A program made the position numbers and the translations under genes. From the NCBI RefSeq assembly GCF_000717595.1, contig NZ_JNZO01000009.1, positions 62,001 through 126,000 of the forward strand: DNA of 64,000 bases. Reading direction: 5' to 3'. The notes beneath the pieces are model-generated. The model did no database searches, was not told the origin of the DNA, and worked only from the letters and a program-made list of their open reading frames with translations. This stretch comes from Streptomyces flavochromogenes (GTDB lineage Bacteria > Actinomycetota > Actinomycetes > Streptomycetales > Streptomycetaceae). Shown piece after piece: positions 38,894 through 47,001 of this stretch. Numbering within the stretch: position 1 is the stretch's first letter; each line of letters begins with the position of its first letter.

Positions 38894-40327
38894 TCAGCGT
38901 GCTCGGCGCCACGGTCCGGCCGCCGCGCCGGCGAGGGCGGCGACGGCCAGGGCGATCATGGTCGTCCACAGCGCGTCGGCGGAGTTCTGTGCTCCGGATC
39001 CGTCCGCCGCGGCCAGGAACAGGGTTCCGAACGCGGCGACCCCGATGAGCTGGCCGAGCTGGGTGACGGTGGCGAGCAGCCCGCTCGCGTCGGCCGCGTC
39101 CTCCGGCCGTACGGTGGCCAGCGCGCCGGTCAGGGCGGGGCTGAAGGCCAGCGAGATCCCGGCGCCGAGCGTGCCCAGGGCCGGATAGAGCCCCCAGCCG
39201 CCCGCACCGCCGTCCGCGAGCAGCCCGCCGACGCCGAGGGCTCCCGCGGCGGCGAGCAGGAATCCGCCCGGGATCAGCGCGCGGTGGAGCCGGGCCGGCC
39301 AGCGCCGCCAGGTCAGTCCGACGGTGCCGAAGACGACCGCGGCGGGACCGAAGGTGAGCCCGGCGCGCAGCGCGCTGTGGCCGAGTCCGCCCTGCAGATG
39401 CAGGGTGAGGGTGAACAGGAAACCGGCGTTGACTCCCATCGACACCGCGATCCAGAGGACAGCCCGTCCCATGCCCGGGAGCCTCAGCACGCGCGGGGCG
39501 ATGAGCGGGGCGCCGCCGCGCCGGGCCAGCCGCGACTCGTACGCGCCGAAAAGGGCGAGAAGCACCAGGGAGCCGCCGAACGAGAGCCAGGACCACAGGG
39601 GCCAGTCCTGTTCCTGGCCGAGGACCAGGGGGACGGTCAGCAGGGACACGGCGCCGGCGAGCAGGACGAGGCCCGGCAGATCGAGGGCACGCGCACGCGT
39701 GGCCTCGGTCCGGACGTCACGCGGCAGGACACGGGCGCCGAGGACGAGCAGGACGATGCCGATGGGGACGTTGACGAGGAAGACGGGCCGCCAGCCGGTG
39801 CCGAAGAGGTCGGCGCTCACGAGGATCCCGCCGACGACCTGCCCGGCGGCGGCGCCGGTGGCCAGGACCGCGGAGTAGGCGCTGAGCGCCTTCGCGCGGC
39901 GCTCGCCGGCGAACTCGCGCTGGATGAGACTCAGGACCTGAGGGATCATCAAGGCCGCGCCCGCTCCCTGCGCGAGCCGGAAGGCGATCAACTGGCCGGT
40001 GCCTGCGGCGAGTCCGCAGGCGAGGGAGGCCGCGGTGAAGAGGGCGAGCCCGCCGAGGTACATCCGGCGGTGCCCGAGGAGGGCGCCCAGGCGTGCACCG
40101 GTGATCAGCAACACCGCGTAGGCGATGGTGTATCCGGCGACGACGAGCTGGAGCGCGGCTCCGGACGCGGACAGTTCGACACGGATCGTGGGCGCGGCGA
40201 CGTTGACGATGAAGACGTCGAGGAGCGCCATGAACTGGGCGGCGAGAACCACGCCGAGCAACAGTCCGGAGCGGTTGTCGGTCCCACCGTCTTTACTGAG
40301 TACGGGACGTGTTGTGGTCGAGGTCAT
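38894..40327 (-). CDS. DHA2-family MFS drug exporter (14 TM)
   Basis: A 477-residue transporter. The DHA2 family signature is clear in helix 1 (LLLGVVLAAQFMALLDVFIVNVAAPTI) and in LGHRRMYLGGLALFTAASL, and motif C occurs in GAAAGQVVGGILV. Fourteen hydrophobic helices can be counted. Such proton antiporters export antibiotics and dyes (QacA, EmrB, Streptomyces antibiotic exporters). ATG at 40327. It diverges from an XRE regulator gene, 101 bp between starts, so that regulator probably controls it. Confidence 0.92.
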   Translation of the reverse strand: MTSTTTRPVLSKDGGTDNRSGLLLGVVLAAQFMALLDVFIVNVAAPTIRVELSASGAALQLVVAGYTIAYAVLLITGARLGALLGHRRMYLGGLALFTAASLACGLAAGTGQLIAFRLAQGAGAALMIPQVLSLIQREFAGERRAKALSAYSAVLATGAAAGQVVGGILVSADLFGTGWRPVFLVNVPIGIVLLVLGARVLPRDVRTEATRARALDLPGLVLLAGAVSLLTVPLVLGQEQDWPLWSWLSFGGSLVLLALFGAYESRLARRGGAPLIAPRVLRLPGMGRAVLWIAVSMGVNAGFLFTLTLHLQGGLGHSALRAGLTFGPAAVVFGTVGLTWRRWPARLHRALIPGGFLLAAAGALGVGGLLADGGAGGWGLYPALGTLGAGISLAFSPALTGALATVRPEDAADASGLLATVTQLGQLIGVAAFGTLFLAAADGSGAQNSADALWTTMIALAVAALAGAAAGPWRRAR

Positions 40328-40428
40328 ACGCCGAGCGTGACCTCGATCGGATACGGGTAACGAGAGCCCGCTGATGCTGGTACTGACACCACCTGGCAGC
40401 GGCGGCACGGGGACTCGACCATGGGGGT

Positions 40429-41313
40429 GTGACGATCGTGGCAGCGGTACCGACACAGCGACGCCGACGACCGGAACTGGCCGCGTTCCTGCGCAGCCGC
40501 CGGGCCAGGGTGACACCGGAGGACGTGGGGATGCCCCCGGGACTCCGCCGCCGCACGCCGGGGCTGCGCCGCGAGGAGGTCGCCCAGCTCTCCGGTGTCG
40601 GCGTCACCTGGTACACCTGGCTGGAGCAGGGGCGCCCGATCAACGCCTCGGCGCAGGTTCTCGACGCGGTGGCCAGGACGCTCCGGCTCGACCGGCCCGA
40701 GCGCGAGCACCTCTACCACCTGGCCGAGGTGCCGTACGCGCCGGAGCGGTCGGCCTCGGACGTGGCGGTGGTCAGCCCGGAGATCCAGGGCATCCTCGAC
40801 GCCCTGGACCCGCACCCGGCGGTGCTCTACAACGCGCGGTACGACGTGCTCGCGACCAACGCCATGTACGAGCTGCTCTTCTTCCAGGAGGGCCGCGAGG
40901 ACCTGGACACCGGCCCGTTCGGCATACGCAACGTGCTGTGGGCGCTGTTCAGCGTGCCCGGCCCCACCTGCCCGGTGGTCGACCGGAAGCGGGAGCTGCC
41001 GCTGATGGTGGCCCAGCTGCGGGGAGCGTACGGCCGCCATGTCGGCGAGCCGGCCTGGGAGGAGTTCGTACGGGCACTGGCGGAGGCCAGCCCGGAGTTC
41101 GCCCGGCTGTGGCGCAGCGGCGACGTGGTCCCGCCGGGGACCCGGGTGAAGACCTTCCGTCACGCGCTGACCGGCGAGGTCCGGCTGACCTCGGTCTCCC
41201 TCTCGGTGAACGGGATGCCGGAGTGCCGGATCGTGGCCTACACGCCGAACGACGAGGAGAGCCGCCAGGGGCTCGGGTCCCTGGGGAAGCTGACGGAACG
41301 ACGAACCCCGTAG
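40429..41313 (+). CDS. XRE-family regulator with MmyB-like ligand-binding domain
   Basis: 294 residues. The HTH occupies about 15-85 (LRRRTPGLRREEVAQLSGVGVTWYTWLEQGRPINAS), followed by a PAS-like MmyB ligand-binding domain (VLYNARYDVLATNAMYELLF ... ALTGEVRLTSVSLSVNGMPECRIVAYTP). This subfamily is very abundant in Streptomyces and typically represses or activates a divergent neighbour, here the DHA2 exporter. GTG start at 40429. The effector is unknown. Confidence 0.92.
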   Translation: MTIVAAVPTQRRRRPELAAFLRSRRARVTPEDVGMPPGLRRRTPGLRREEVAQLSGVGVTWYTWLEQGRPINASAQVLDAVARTLRLDRPEREHLYHLAEVPYAPERSASDVAVVSPEIQGILDALDPHPAVLYNARYDVLATNAMYELLFFQEGREDLDTGPFGIRNVLWALFSVPGPTCPVVDRKRELPLMVAQLRGAYGRHVGEPAWEEFVRALAEASPEFARLWRSGDVVPPGTRVKTFRHALTGEVRLTSVSLSVNGMPECRIVAYTPNDEESRQGLGSLGKLTERRTP

Positions 41314-41404
41314 ATCGGCCGACCCCACGGACCGGCGGGCCAGTGGAGCAGTGGCCCCCCGTGGAACGGCCGACCCACCGACCGTCGGACCCCGGGAAGG
41401 ACGA

Positions 41405-41430
41405 ATCCCGCCCCCTGCTGGGGACGGGAT
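41405..41430 (-). terminator. Terminator of second tRNA-Ala
   Basis: atcccg-c-cccc near 41405-41415 pairs with gggg-a-cgggat (41420-41430), with one position that pairs as G-U in minus-strand RNA. It lies 10 bp past the tRNA end. Confidence 0.6.
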
Positions 41431-41440
41431 CCGGTGATTG

Positions 41441-41513
41441 TGGAGCTAAGGAGAATTGAACTCCTGACCTCCTGCATGCCATGCAGGCGCTCTACCAACT
41501 GAGCTATAGCCCC
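41441..41513 (-). tRNA. tRNA-Ala (anticodon GGC), copy 2
   Basis: All 73 bases are identical to copy 1 (37130-37202), on the same strand: acceptor GGGGCTA/TAGCTCC, anticodon loop ATGGCAT (GGC), no complete encoded CCA. The sequences flanking the two copies differ almost at once. Confidence 0.97.
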
Positions 41514-41608
41514 TCGTGTTCTTCGCGCTCTGCGCTGCGAACAAGAAGAACTTTAGCCTGTGACCTGCCGGAAAGTGAAATCCGGGTCCGGCAGGCCGGT
41601 CGTGGGGC

Positions 41609-42262
41609 TCAGTCGTCGTCGCCGAGGACCGGCTCGGGCAGTGTGCCCGCGTTGTGCTCCATCAGACGCCAGCCGCGCGCGCCCTCGCCGAGGACCGACC
41701 AGCAGCAGTTCGAGAGGCCGCCCAGGCTCTCCCAGTGCTGGGACTCCAGACCGAGGAGCCGGCCGATGGTGGTGCGGATCGTGCCGCCGTGGCTGACCAC
41801 GACGAGCGTGCCGTCCTCGGGCAGCTTGTCGGCGTGCTCCAGAACCACCGGGGCGGCCCGGTCGGCCACCTCGGTCTCCAGTTCGCCGCCGCCCCGGCGC
41901 ACGGGCTCGCCGCGCTTCCACGCGGCGTACTGCTCGCCGTACCGCGCCACGATCTCGTCGTGGGTCAGTCCCTGCCACTCCCCCGCGTACGTCTCGCGCA
42001 GCGCGGAGTCGTGGGCGACGGCGTGGCCGGTGAGCACGGCCAGCTCGGCGGCGGTGGCCGCCGCCCGCTTCAGGTCGGAGGCCACGATGGCGTCCGGCTT
42101 CAGCGCGGCGAGCAGCCGGGCGGACCGGCGCGCCTGGGCGACGCCGGTCTCCGTCAGCTCGATGTCGGTCGAGCCCTGGAAGCGGCGCTCCAGGTTCCAG
42201 GAGGTCTGGCCATGACGCCAGAGAACGATGCGGCGGCCAGTGCCGCCCTTGGTCGTGCTCAG
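41609..42262 (-). CDS. Histidine phosphatase family protein with CTG start
   Basis: A 217-residue phosphoglycerate-mutase-like phosphatase. The catalytic H is in LWRHGQTSWNLERRFQG near residue 16, the acid in RETYAGEWQGL, and the second His in VVSHGGTIRTT. The frame holding the catalytic RHG motif has no ATG, GTG or TTG before it. The only plausible initiator is CTG at 42262 (reading LSTTKGGTGRR), overlapping the rsfS stop as CTGA. The first canonical start, ATG 42085, would delete the active-site His and give a 158-residue fragment. It is coupled to rsfS; substrate unknown (small phosphoesters or phosphosugars). Confidence 0.85.
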   Translation of the reverse strand: MSTTKGGTGRRIVLWRHGQTSWNLERRFQGSTDIELTETGVAQARRSARLLAALKPDAIVASDLKRAAATAAELAVLTGHAVAHDSALRETYAGEWQGLTHDEIVARYGEQYAAWKRGEPVRRGGGELETEVADRAAPVVLEHADKLPEDGTLVVVSHGGTIRTTIGRLLGLESQHWESLGGLSNCCWSVLGEGARGWRLMEHNAGTLPEPVLGDDD

Positions 42263-42726
42263 CTCAGCTCACCGTCCGGTCCGTCGGGCAGCCCGGCGGC
42301 GTGCTCGGAGAGGTCGACTCCGGTCAGGGCGGCGTGCTCGGCACCCTTGCCGCGGGTCTTCGCCGCGTCCTCGGGGAGCTCGAGCTCGGGGCAGTCCTTC
42401 CACAGGCGCTCGAGCGCGTAGAAGACGCGCTCCTCGCTGTGCTGGACGTGGACGACGATGTCGACGTAGTCCAGGAGGATCCAGCGCGCGTCGCGGTCGC
42501 CCTCACGGCGGACCGGCTTGGCGCCGAGGTCCTTGTTGAGGCGCTCCTCGATCTCGTCGACGATCGACTTGACCTGGCGGTCGTTGGGCGCGGAGGCGAG
42601 CAGGAAGGCGTCGGTGATCGACAGCACATCGCTGACGTCGTACGCGATGATGTCGTGCGCGAGCCGGTCGGCGGCCGCCTGAGCGGCGGCGTTGACGAGC
42701 TCGATGGAACGATCCGTGGCGGTCAC
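42259..42726 (-). CDS. rsfS: Ribosomal silencing factor RsfS
   Basis: A 155-residue protein that binds L14 and blocks subunit joining during starvation. It starts at GTG (VTATDRSIELVNAAAQAAADRLA). The core DVSDVLSITDAFLLASAPNDRQVKSIVDEIEE and RDARWILLDYVDIVVHVQ is standard for the family. A C-terminal acidic extension of about 30 residues (to DGPDGELS) is typical of Streptomyces. Its TGA overlaps the CTG start of the phosphatase gene. It lies downstream of the LCP-like gene and nadD. Confidence 0.93.
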   Translation of the reverse strand: MTATDRSIELVNAAAQAAADRLAHDIIAYDVSDVLSITDAFLLASAPNDRQVKSIVDEIEERLNKDLGAKPVRREGDRDARWILLDYVDIVVHVQHSEERVFYALERLWKDCPELELPEDAAKTRGKGAEHAALTGVDLSEHAAGLPDGPDGELS

Positions 42727-42809
42727 AAGCAGGCTTTCGTCGGCGGTCCAGTACCCCTCCAGGGTCTCACGGACCGCCGACGGCCCCGCCAACGTTTTCC
42801 GGAGCGCCC

Positions 42810-44495
42810 TTACCGGGCCCCCGGCACCTTGTAGTCCTGGCCCAGAATCACGGTCACCGCGGCCGCTCCCGAGGGCTTGCCCTTGGTGACCGAGCCGGCC
42901 GGCAGGCCCAGCGTCTTGGCCACCTCGGCCGCCGTCGCCTTCTGGAGGTCGTCACCGTAGACGACCTGCGACTTCTCCTGGACGTCGGCGTCACCGCCGC
43001 CCACGAAGGTGTAGCCGCCGTTGATCAGGACGATCCGGGCCGCCTCGGTCGCCTTCTTGCCGGAACCGTCCCGCAGCGAGACCCGGGGCACGTCGCCCGC
43101 CTCGGGGGCGGTGACCTTTCCGCCCAGGATGTCCTTCACCACACTGTCGCTCGCGCCGTCGGACAGCGCGCCGTCCTGGCCCACCGGGAGCAGCGCCGTC
43201 TTGTAGTCGCCGACCTTGGCGTGCTCGGCGAGCTTGGCCAGGGCGGCGCCCAGGTCCTTCTCGGAGAGCGAGGGGTCGAAGATCTGGGTGAGGCTCTCGA
43301 CGGTCATCGTGGCGGACTCGGGATTGTCCGAGATCTTGCGCAGCACCGCGAACATGACCTGCCCGAAGCGCTGGAGCTGCTTGGTCTCGGCCTCGCCCGG
43401 GCCCCGGTAGGTGGCGTAGGCGACGGCCGCCCGGCCGTTCAGGGACTGCTTCTCGCCCTTCCTGACCAGCGGGTCCGCGCCCTTCTTCGTGTCGGGCACG
43501 TCGGTGTCGGTGTCCGTCTCGATACCGCTGACGAGGTCGACGAGGGTGTCCAGGTACGGCGTGTCCAGGCGCCAGGTGCCGGTGATCGGGGCGCCGAGGA
43601 GGTTGCCGATCGCCTCGCGGGTGCCGCTGGACCCGTCGTCCTCGACCGACTTGCCGAGGGTGGTCGCGGCGCCCTCGCCGTCGGCGACGACGACGGAGTT
43701 GGGGATCAGGACCGAGGTGCCCTGGCGGGTGGTGGTGTTGTTGACGAGCAGGACGGTGGAGGTCCCGCCTCCCGTGGTGTTGTGGAGGTGGACGACGATC
43801 GTGTCGCGCTTCTGCGGACCGGTCGCGGTGTTCCCCTTCCGCTCCTCCTCGGACGCCCCGGGGAGCATCCCCGCGGACCAGAGGTAGCCGACGCCGCCCA
43901 CGACCGCGAGGACGAGCACGACCACGAGGGCGATGATCCGGTTGCGGCCGCGGCGCCTGGCCTCCTCGCGCCGCTCGGAACGGCTCTCGGTGAACTTCAG
44001 CCAGTCGATGACGTCCTCGGAGTCCTCGTCCGGCTCCTCGATGAACGAGAACTGCTCGGTGCGGTACTCACGGTCGTCGTCGGGGGCGGGCCTGGCCGGC
44101 GCGGAGCGCTCGGAGGCGGGGCGCTGCCCGGGGACCCCGGCGGGCGCCGCGACGGGCGCGGCCGGGGCAGCGGGGGGCGCGGCCGGGGCGACGGGCGCGG
44201 CGGCTTCGGGCTGTGCGGCCCACTGCTGCCCGGTGTCGTAGGAGGAGTAGCCGTAGCCCTGCTGTCCGTACGGGTCGTACTGCGGCTCGTTGGACGGCTG
44301 GGGCTGCTGGGGCTGCCCCTGGTACTGCGAGGGCTGCTCCTGGTACTGCTGCTGCTCCGGATACTGCTGCTGGGCGTACGGGTCGTATCCGTATCCCTGC
44401 TGCGGCTGCTGGTACACCGGCTGCCCGTACTCGTCGTAGCCGATGATCTGCGGCTGCGGATAGTACGGGTCGTACGGATGCTGCTGATCGTTCAC
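42810..44495 (-). CDS. LCP-like/LytR-C domain membrane protein
   Basis: 561 residues. A Tyr/Gln/Pro-rich cytoplasmic N-terminus (1-105, repeats such as YGYDPYAQQQ) is followed by an Ala/Pro stretch. An acidic helical region and a basic RRRGRNR lead to one transmembrane helix (IIALVVVLVLAVVGGVGYLW, about 188-207). The extracytoplasmic LCP-like domain (about 230-410) and a C-terminal LytR_C domain (about 465-561) follow. LCP proteins attach teichoic acids or other phosphopolymers to peptidoglycan. Here the strand that usually reads SIPRD is LIPNS, so a key catalytic Arg and Asp are missing, though AYATYR and QLQRFGQ keep other family arginines. GTG start. Confidence 0.82.
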   Translation of the reverse strand: MNDQQHPYDPYYPQPQIIGYDEYGQPVYQQPQQGYGYDPYAQQQYPEQQQYQEQPSQYQGQPQQPQPSNEPQYDPYGQQGYGYSSYDTGQQWAAQPEAAAPVAPAAPPAAPAAPVAAPAGVPGQRPASERSAPARPAPDDDREYRTEQFSFIEEPDEDSEDVIDWLKFTESRSERREEARRRGRNRIIALVVVLVLAVVGGVGYLWSAGMLPGASEEERKGNTATGPQKRDTIVVHLHNTTGGGTSTVLLVNNTTTRQGTSVLIPNSVVVADGEGAATTLGKSVEDDGSSGTREAIGNLLGAPITGTWRLDTPYLDTLVDLVSGIETDTDTDVPDTKKGADPLVRKGEKQSLNGRAAVAYATYRGPGEAETKQLQRFGQVMFAVLRKISDNPESATMTVESLTQIFDPSLSEKDLGAALAKLAEHAKVGDYKTALLPVGQDGALSDGASDSVVKDILGGKVTAPEAGDVPRVSLRDGSGKKATEAARIVLINGGYTFVGGGDADVQEKSQVVYGDDLQKATAAEVAKTLGLPAGSVTKGKPSGAAAVTVILGQDYKVPGAR

Positions 44496-44514
44496 CGGTG
44501 GCCCTCCCCGAAGC

Positions 44515-45135
44515 TCACTCGCCGCGGTACAACTGGCGCTTGTCGATGTAGCGCACCACGCCGTCCGGGACCAGGTACCAGACGGGATCGCCCTGTGCGA
44601 CCCTCGCCCGGCAGTCGGTGGAGGAGATGGCGAGCGCGGGAACCTCGACCAGCGAGACGCCGCCCTTGGGCAGTCCGTCGTCGGTGAGGTCGTGGCCCGG
44701 CCGGGTGACGCCGATGAAGTGCGCGAGCGAGAAGAGTTCCTCGGCGTCGCGCCAGGTGAGGATCTGCGACAGCGCGTCGGCCCCGGTGATGAAGAAGAGG
44801 TCCGAGTCGCTGTTGAGGGAGCTCAGATCCCGCAGGGTGTCGATGGTGTAGGTCGCGCCGCCGCGGTCGATGTCGATCCGGCTGACCGAGAACTGCGGGT
44901 TGGAGGCCGTCGCGATGACCGTCATCAGATAACGGTCCTCGGCCGCCGACACGGCCCGGTCGCTCTTCTGCCACGGCTGCCCGGTCGGCACGAACACGAC
45001 CTCGTCCAGGTGGAACAGGGCGGCGACCTCGCTGGCCGCCACCAGGTGTCCGTGGTGGATCGGGTCGAAGGTTCCGCCCATCACGCCGAGTCGGCGCTTC
45101 CCGCGCCCGCCAGTAGGCATTTCCTGCTCTCCCAT
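44515..45135 (-). CDS. nadD: Nicotinate-nucleotide adenylyltransferase
   Basis: A 206-residue enzyme of NAD synthesis (NaMN + ATP to NaAD). It has [15 protein letters not shown] with the HxGH motif, [11 protein letters not shown] for substrate binding, and ISSTDCR in place of the usual ISST-x-IR near the end. The ATG at 45135 begins [17 protein letters not shown]; the longer frame runs into the neighbouring small gene. It lies just upstream of the LCP-like gene, 19 bp between. Confidence 0.95.
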   Translation of the reverse strand: MGEQEMPTGGRGKRRLGVMGGTFDPIHHGHLVAASEVAALFHLDEVVFVPTGQPWQKSDRAVSAAEDRYLMTVIATASNPQFSVSRIDIDRGGATYTIDTLRDLSSLNSDSDLFFITGADALSQILTWRDAEELFSLAHFIGVTRPGHDLTDDGLPKGGVSLVEVPALAISSTDCRARVAQGDPVWYLVPDGVVRYIDKRQLYRGE

Positions 45136-45185
45136 GCGTGCAGAGCCTACTGGCACGGCAGCGGACGCCTGATCAGGGTCGCGGT

Positions 45186-45347
45186 TCAGCGGTCGCGGTT
45201 GAAGCGCGTGGTGATCCACAGCAGCAGAAGCAGGGCACCGAAGGCGCCGAAGCCGGTGAGGTAGGGGCTGAGGCTGTCGTGGTTGCCGCCGTGCTCGGCG
45301 CCCTCGGCGAGAGTGACCAGGTTGGCGGCGGTGCTGTGGAGGCTCAT
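45186..45347 (-). CDS. Small single-span membrane protein (53 aa)
   Basis: 53 residues starting [20 protein letters not shown]. One transmembrane helix ([18 protein letters not shown]) follows, then a basic tail RFNRDR ending in TGA at 45186-45188. An AGG lies about 10 bases upstream of the ATG. It falls between nadD and another small membrane protein on the same strand. Too short for many gene callers but with high third-position GC and a clear topology. I do not recognise a named family. Confidence 0.7.
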   Translation of the reverse strand: MSLHSTAANLVTLAEGAEHGGNHDSLSPYLTGFGAFGALLLLLWITTRFNRDR

Positions 45348-45430
45348 CTTCGGCAGACCTATCGATCGGGGATGGGAGCGGAGACTTCGCGCACATCGTA
45401 TGCGGGCGGTCCGGAAGGGCTCACGCCGAC

Positions 45431-45667
45431 TCAGGCACTCGCGTCACGGTCCGTGTTGCCGCCCGGGCCGCCGTCGGTGCCGCCGGCAGCACCGTCGCCG
45501 GTGCCGGCGTCGCCCGAGTCGTCGGTGCGGTAGCCGCGCAGCAGGAACCAGGCGAGCAGCGCGCCGCCCACGATCGAGACCAGCAGCACGATACGGAGCG
45601 TGTCACCCGGCCCCTGCTGCGCGGTGGCCGCGAGCAGGGCTGCGGCGGTGTCGACGGTGTCCGGCAT
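45431..45667 (-). CDS. Small single-span membrane protein (78 aa)
   Basis: 78 residues. A short N-terminus is followed by one transmembrane helix (LRIVLLVSIVGGALLAWFLL), the sequence RGYRTDD, and a Gly/Asp/Thr-rich acidic tail. ATG at 45667. It is read toward the 53-residue gene and nadD, so the three may form a unit. The M48 protease gene diverges from it, 128 bp between starts. Function unknown. Confidence 0.7.
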   Translation of the reverse strand: MPDTVDTAAALLAATAQQGPGDTLRIVLLVSIVGGALLAWFLLRGYRTDDSGDAGTGDGAAGGTDGGPGGNTDRDASA

Positions 45668-45795
45668 GTCGGTCGTGCTCCTCGGTCGTCCTTGGTGCCC
45701 GAGTTATCCACAGGCTCCGGCACACGGTAGCGCCAGCGCCTAGGCTGGGGTTCGTCAGGGGGACGAGCACCGACTCGTACGAACAGGGGGCATCC

Positions 45796-46929
45796 ATGAC
45801 CGAGAACGACCAGGGGAACGTGCCGAGCAGGCAGCGGAAGCGGTTCCCCGGTATCTCCTCGCGGGCCTACGAGCATCCGGCCGACCGCTCGGCGCTGGTG
45901 GCGCTGCGCAAGCTCAGCGGCTTCGACACGGTCTTCAAGGCGCTCAGCGGACTGCTGCCGGAGCGGAGTCTGCGACTGCTCTTCCTCTCGGACTCCGTCC
46001 GGGTGAGCGACGCGCAGTTCAGCCATCTCAACGACATGCTGCGGGACGCCTGTTACATCCTGGACCTGGAGAAGGTCCCGCCGATGTACGTGACGCAGGA
46101 CCCGAAGCCCAACGCGATGTGCATCGGCCTGGACGAGCCGATCATCGTCGTCACGACCGGCCTGGTGGAGCTCCTCGACGAGGAGGAGATGCGTGCGGTC
46201 GTCGGCCACGAGGTCGGCCACGCGCTGTCCGGGCACTCCGTGTACCGCACGGTGCTGCTCTTCCTCACCAGCCTGGCGCTCAAGATCGCCTGGATACCGC
46301 TGGGGAACGTCGCGATCATGGCCATCGTCACGGCGCTGCGCGAGTGGTTCCGCAAGTCGGAGCTCTCCGCCGACCGGGCCGGGCTCCTCGTCGGGCAGGA
46401 CGTGCAGGCCTCGATGCGCGGTCTGATGAAGATCGCCGGCGGCAACCACCTCCACGAGATGAACGTCGACGCGTTCCTCGCCCAGGCCGACGAGTACGAG
46501 AAGGCCGGGGACCTGCGGGACTCGGTTCTCAAGATCCTCAACGTGCTGCCGCGCACGCATCCCTTCACCACCGTCCGGGCGGCGGAGCTGCGGAAGTGGT
46601 CGGAGAGCCGTGACTTCCAGCGGATCATGGACGGCCACTACCCCAAGCGCTCGGAGGACAAGGACGCCTCGGTCACGGACTCCTTCCGCGAGTCTGCGGG
46701 GCACTACGCCGACACCGTGCGGACCAGCAAGGATCCGCTGATGAAGCTGGTCGGCGACATAGCCGGTGGCGCCGGTGACCTGGCGGGCGACCTGGGCGGG
46801 AAGCTGCGCAACGCCTTCGGCGGCGGCCAGGGCCCGAGGAAGCCGGACGCCGCGGGGACCGACGGAACCACCGGGAACGCCGAGGACGGCAAGGGCGGCC
46901 CGGCCGGCGCCACCGGGGACGCCTCGTAG
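45796..46929 (+). CDS. M48-family zinc metalloprotease
   Basis: A 377-residue protease. The zinc motif HEVGH is at 138-142 (VVGHEVGHALSGH), the third ligand is in KSELSADRAGL, and at least one hydrophobic helix (VYRTVLLFLTSLALKIAW) follows the active site. The N-terminal region has GISSRAYEHPADRSALVALRKL. It resembles HtpX-type quality-control proteases but with a Gly/Pro-rich, non-membrane C-terminal tail. ATG at 45796 (MTENDQGNVPSRQRKR). Likely a membrane-associated protease of unknown substrate. Confidence 0.9.
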   Translation: MTENDQGNVPSRQRKRFPGISSRAYEHPADRSALVALRKLSGFDTVFKALSGLLPERSLRLLFLSDSVRVSDAQFSHLNDMLRDACYILDLEKVPPMYVTQDPKPNAMCIGLDEPIIVVTTGLVELLDEEEMRAVVGHEVGHALSGHSVYRTVLLFLTSLALKIAWIPLGNVAIMAIVTALREWFRKSELSADRAGLLVGQDVQASMRGLMKIAGGNHLHEMNVDAFLAQADEYEKAGDLRDSVLKILNVLPRTHPFTTVRAAELRKWSESRDFQRIMDGHYPKRSEDKDASVTDSFRESAGHYADTVRTSKDPLMKLVGDIAGGAGDLAGDLGGKLRNAFGGGQGPRKPDAAGTDGTTGNAEDGKGGPAGATGDAS

Positions 46930-47001
46930 CGAGACCGAGCGCGGGAGCCGCAGCCGGAACCGAGCTCGGTGACCCGCGGCGAGTACCGAGCAGTCCGGGT
47001 C

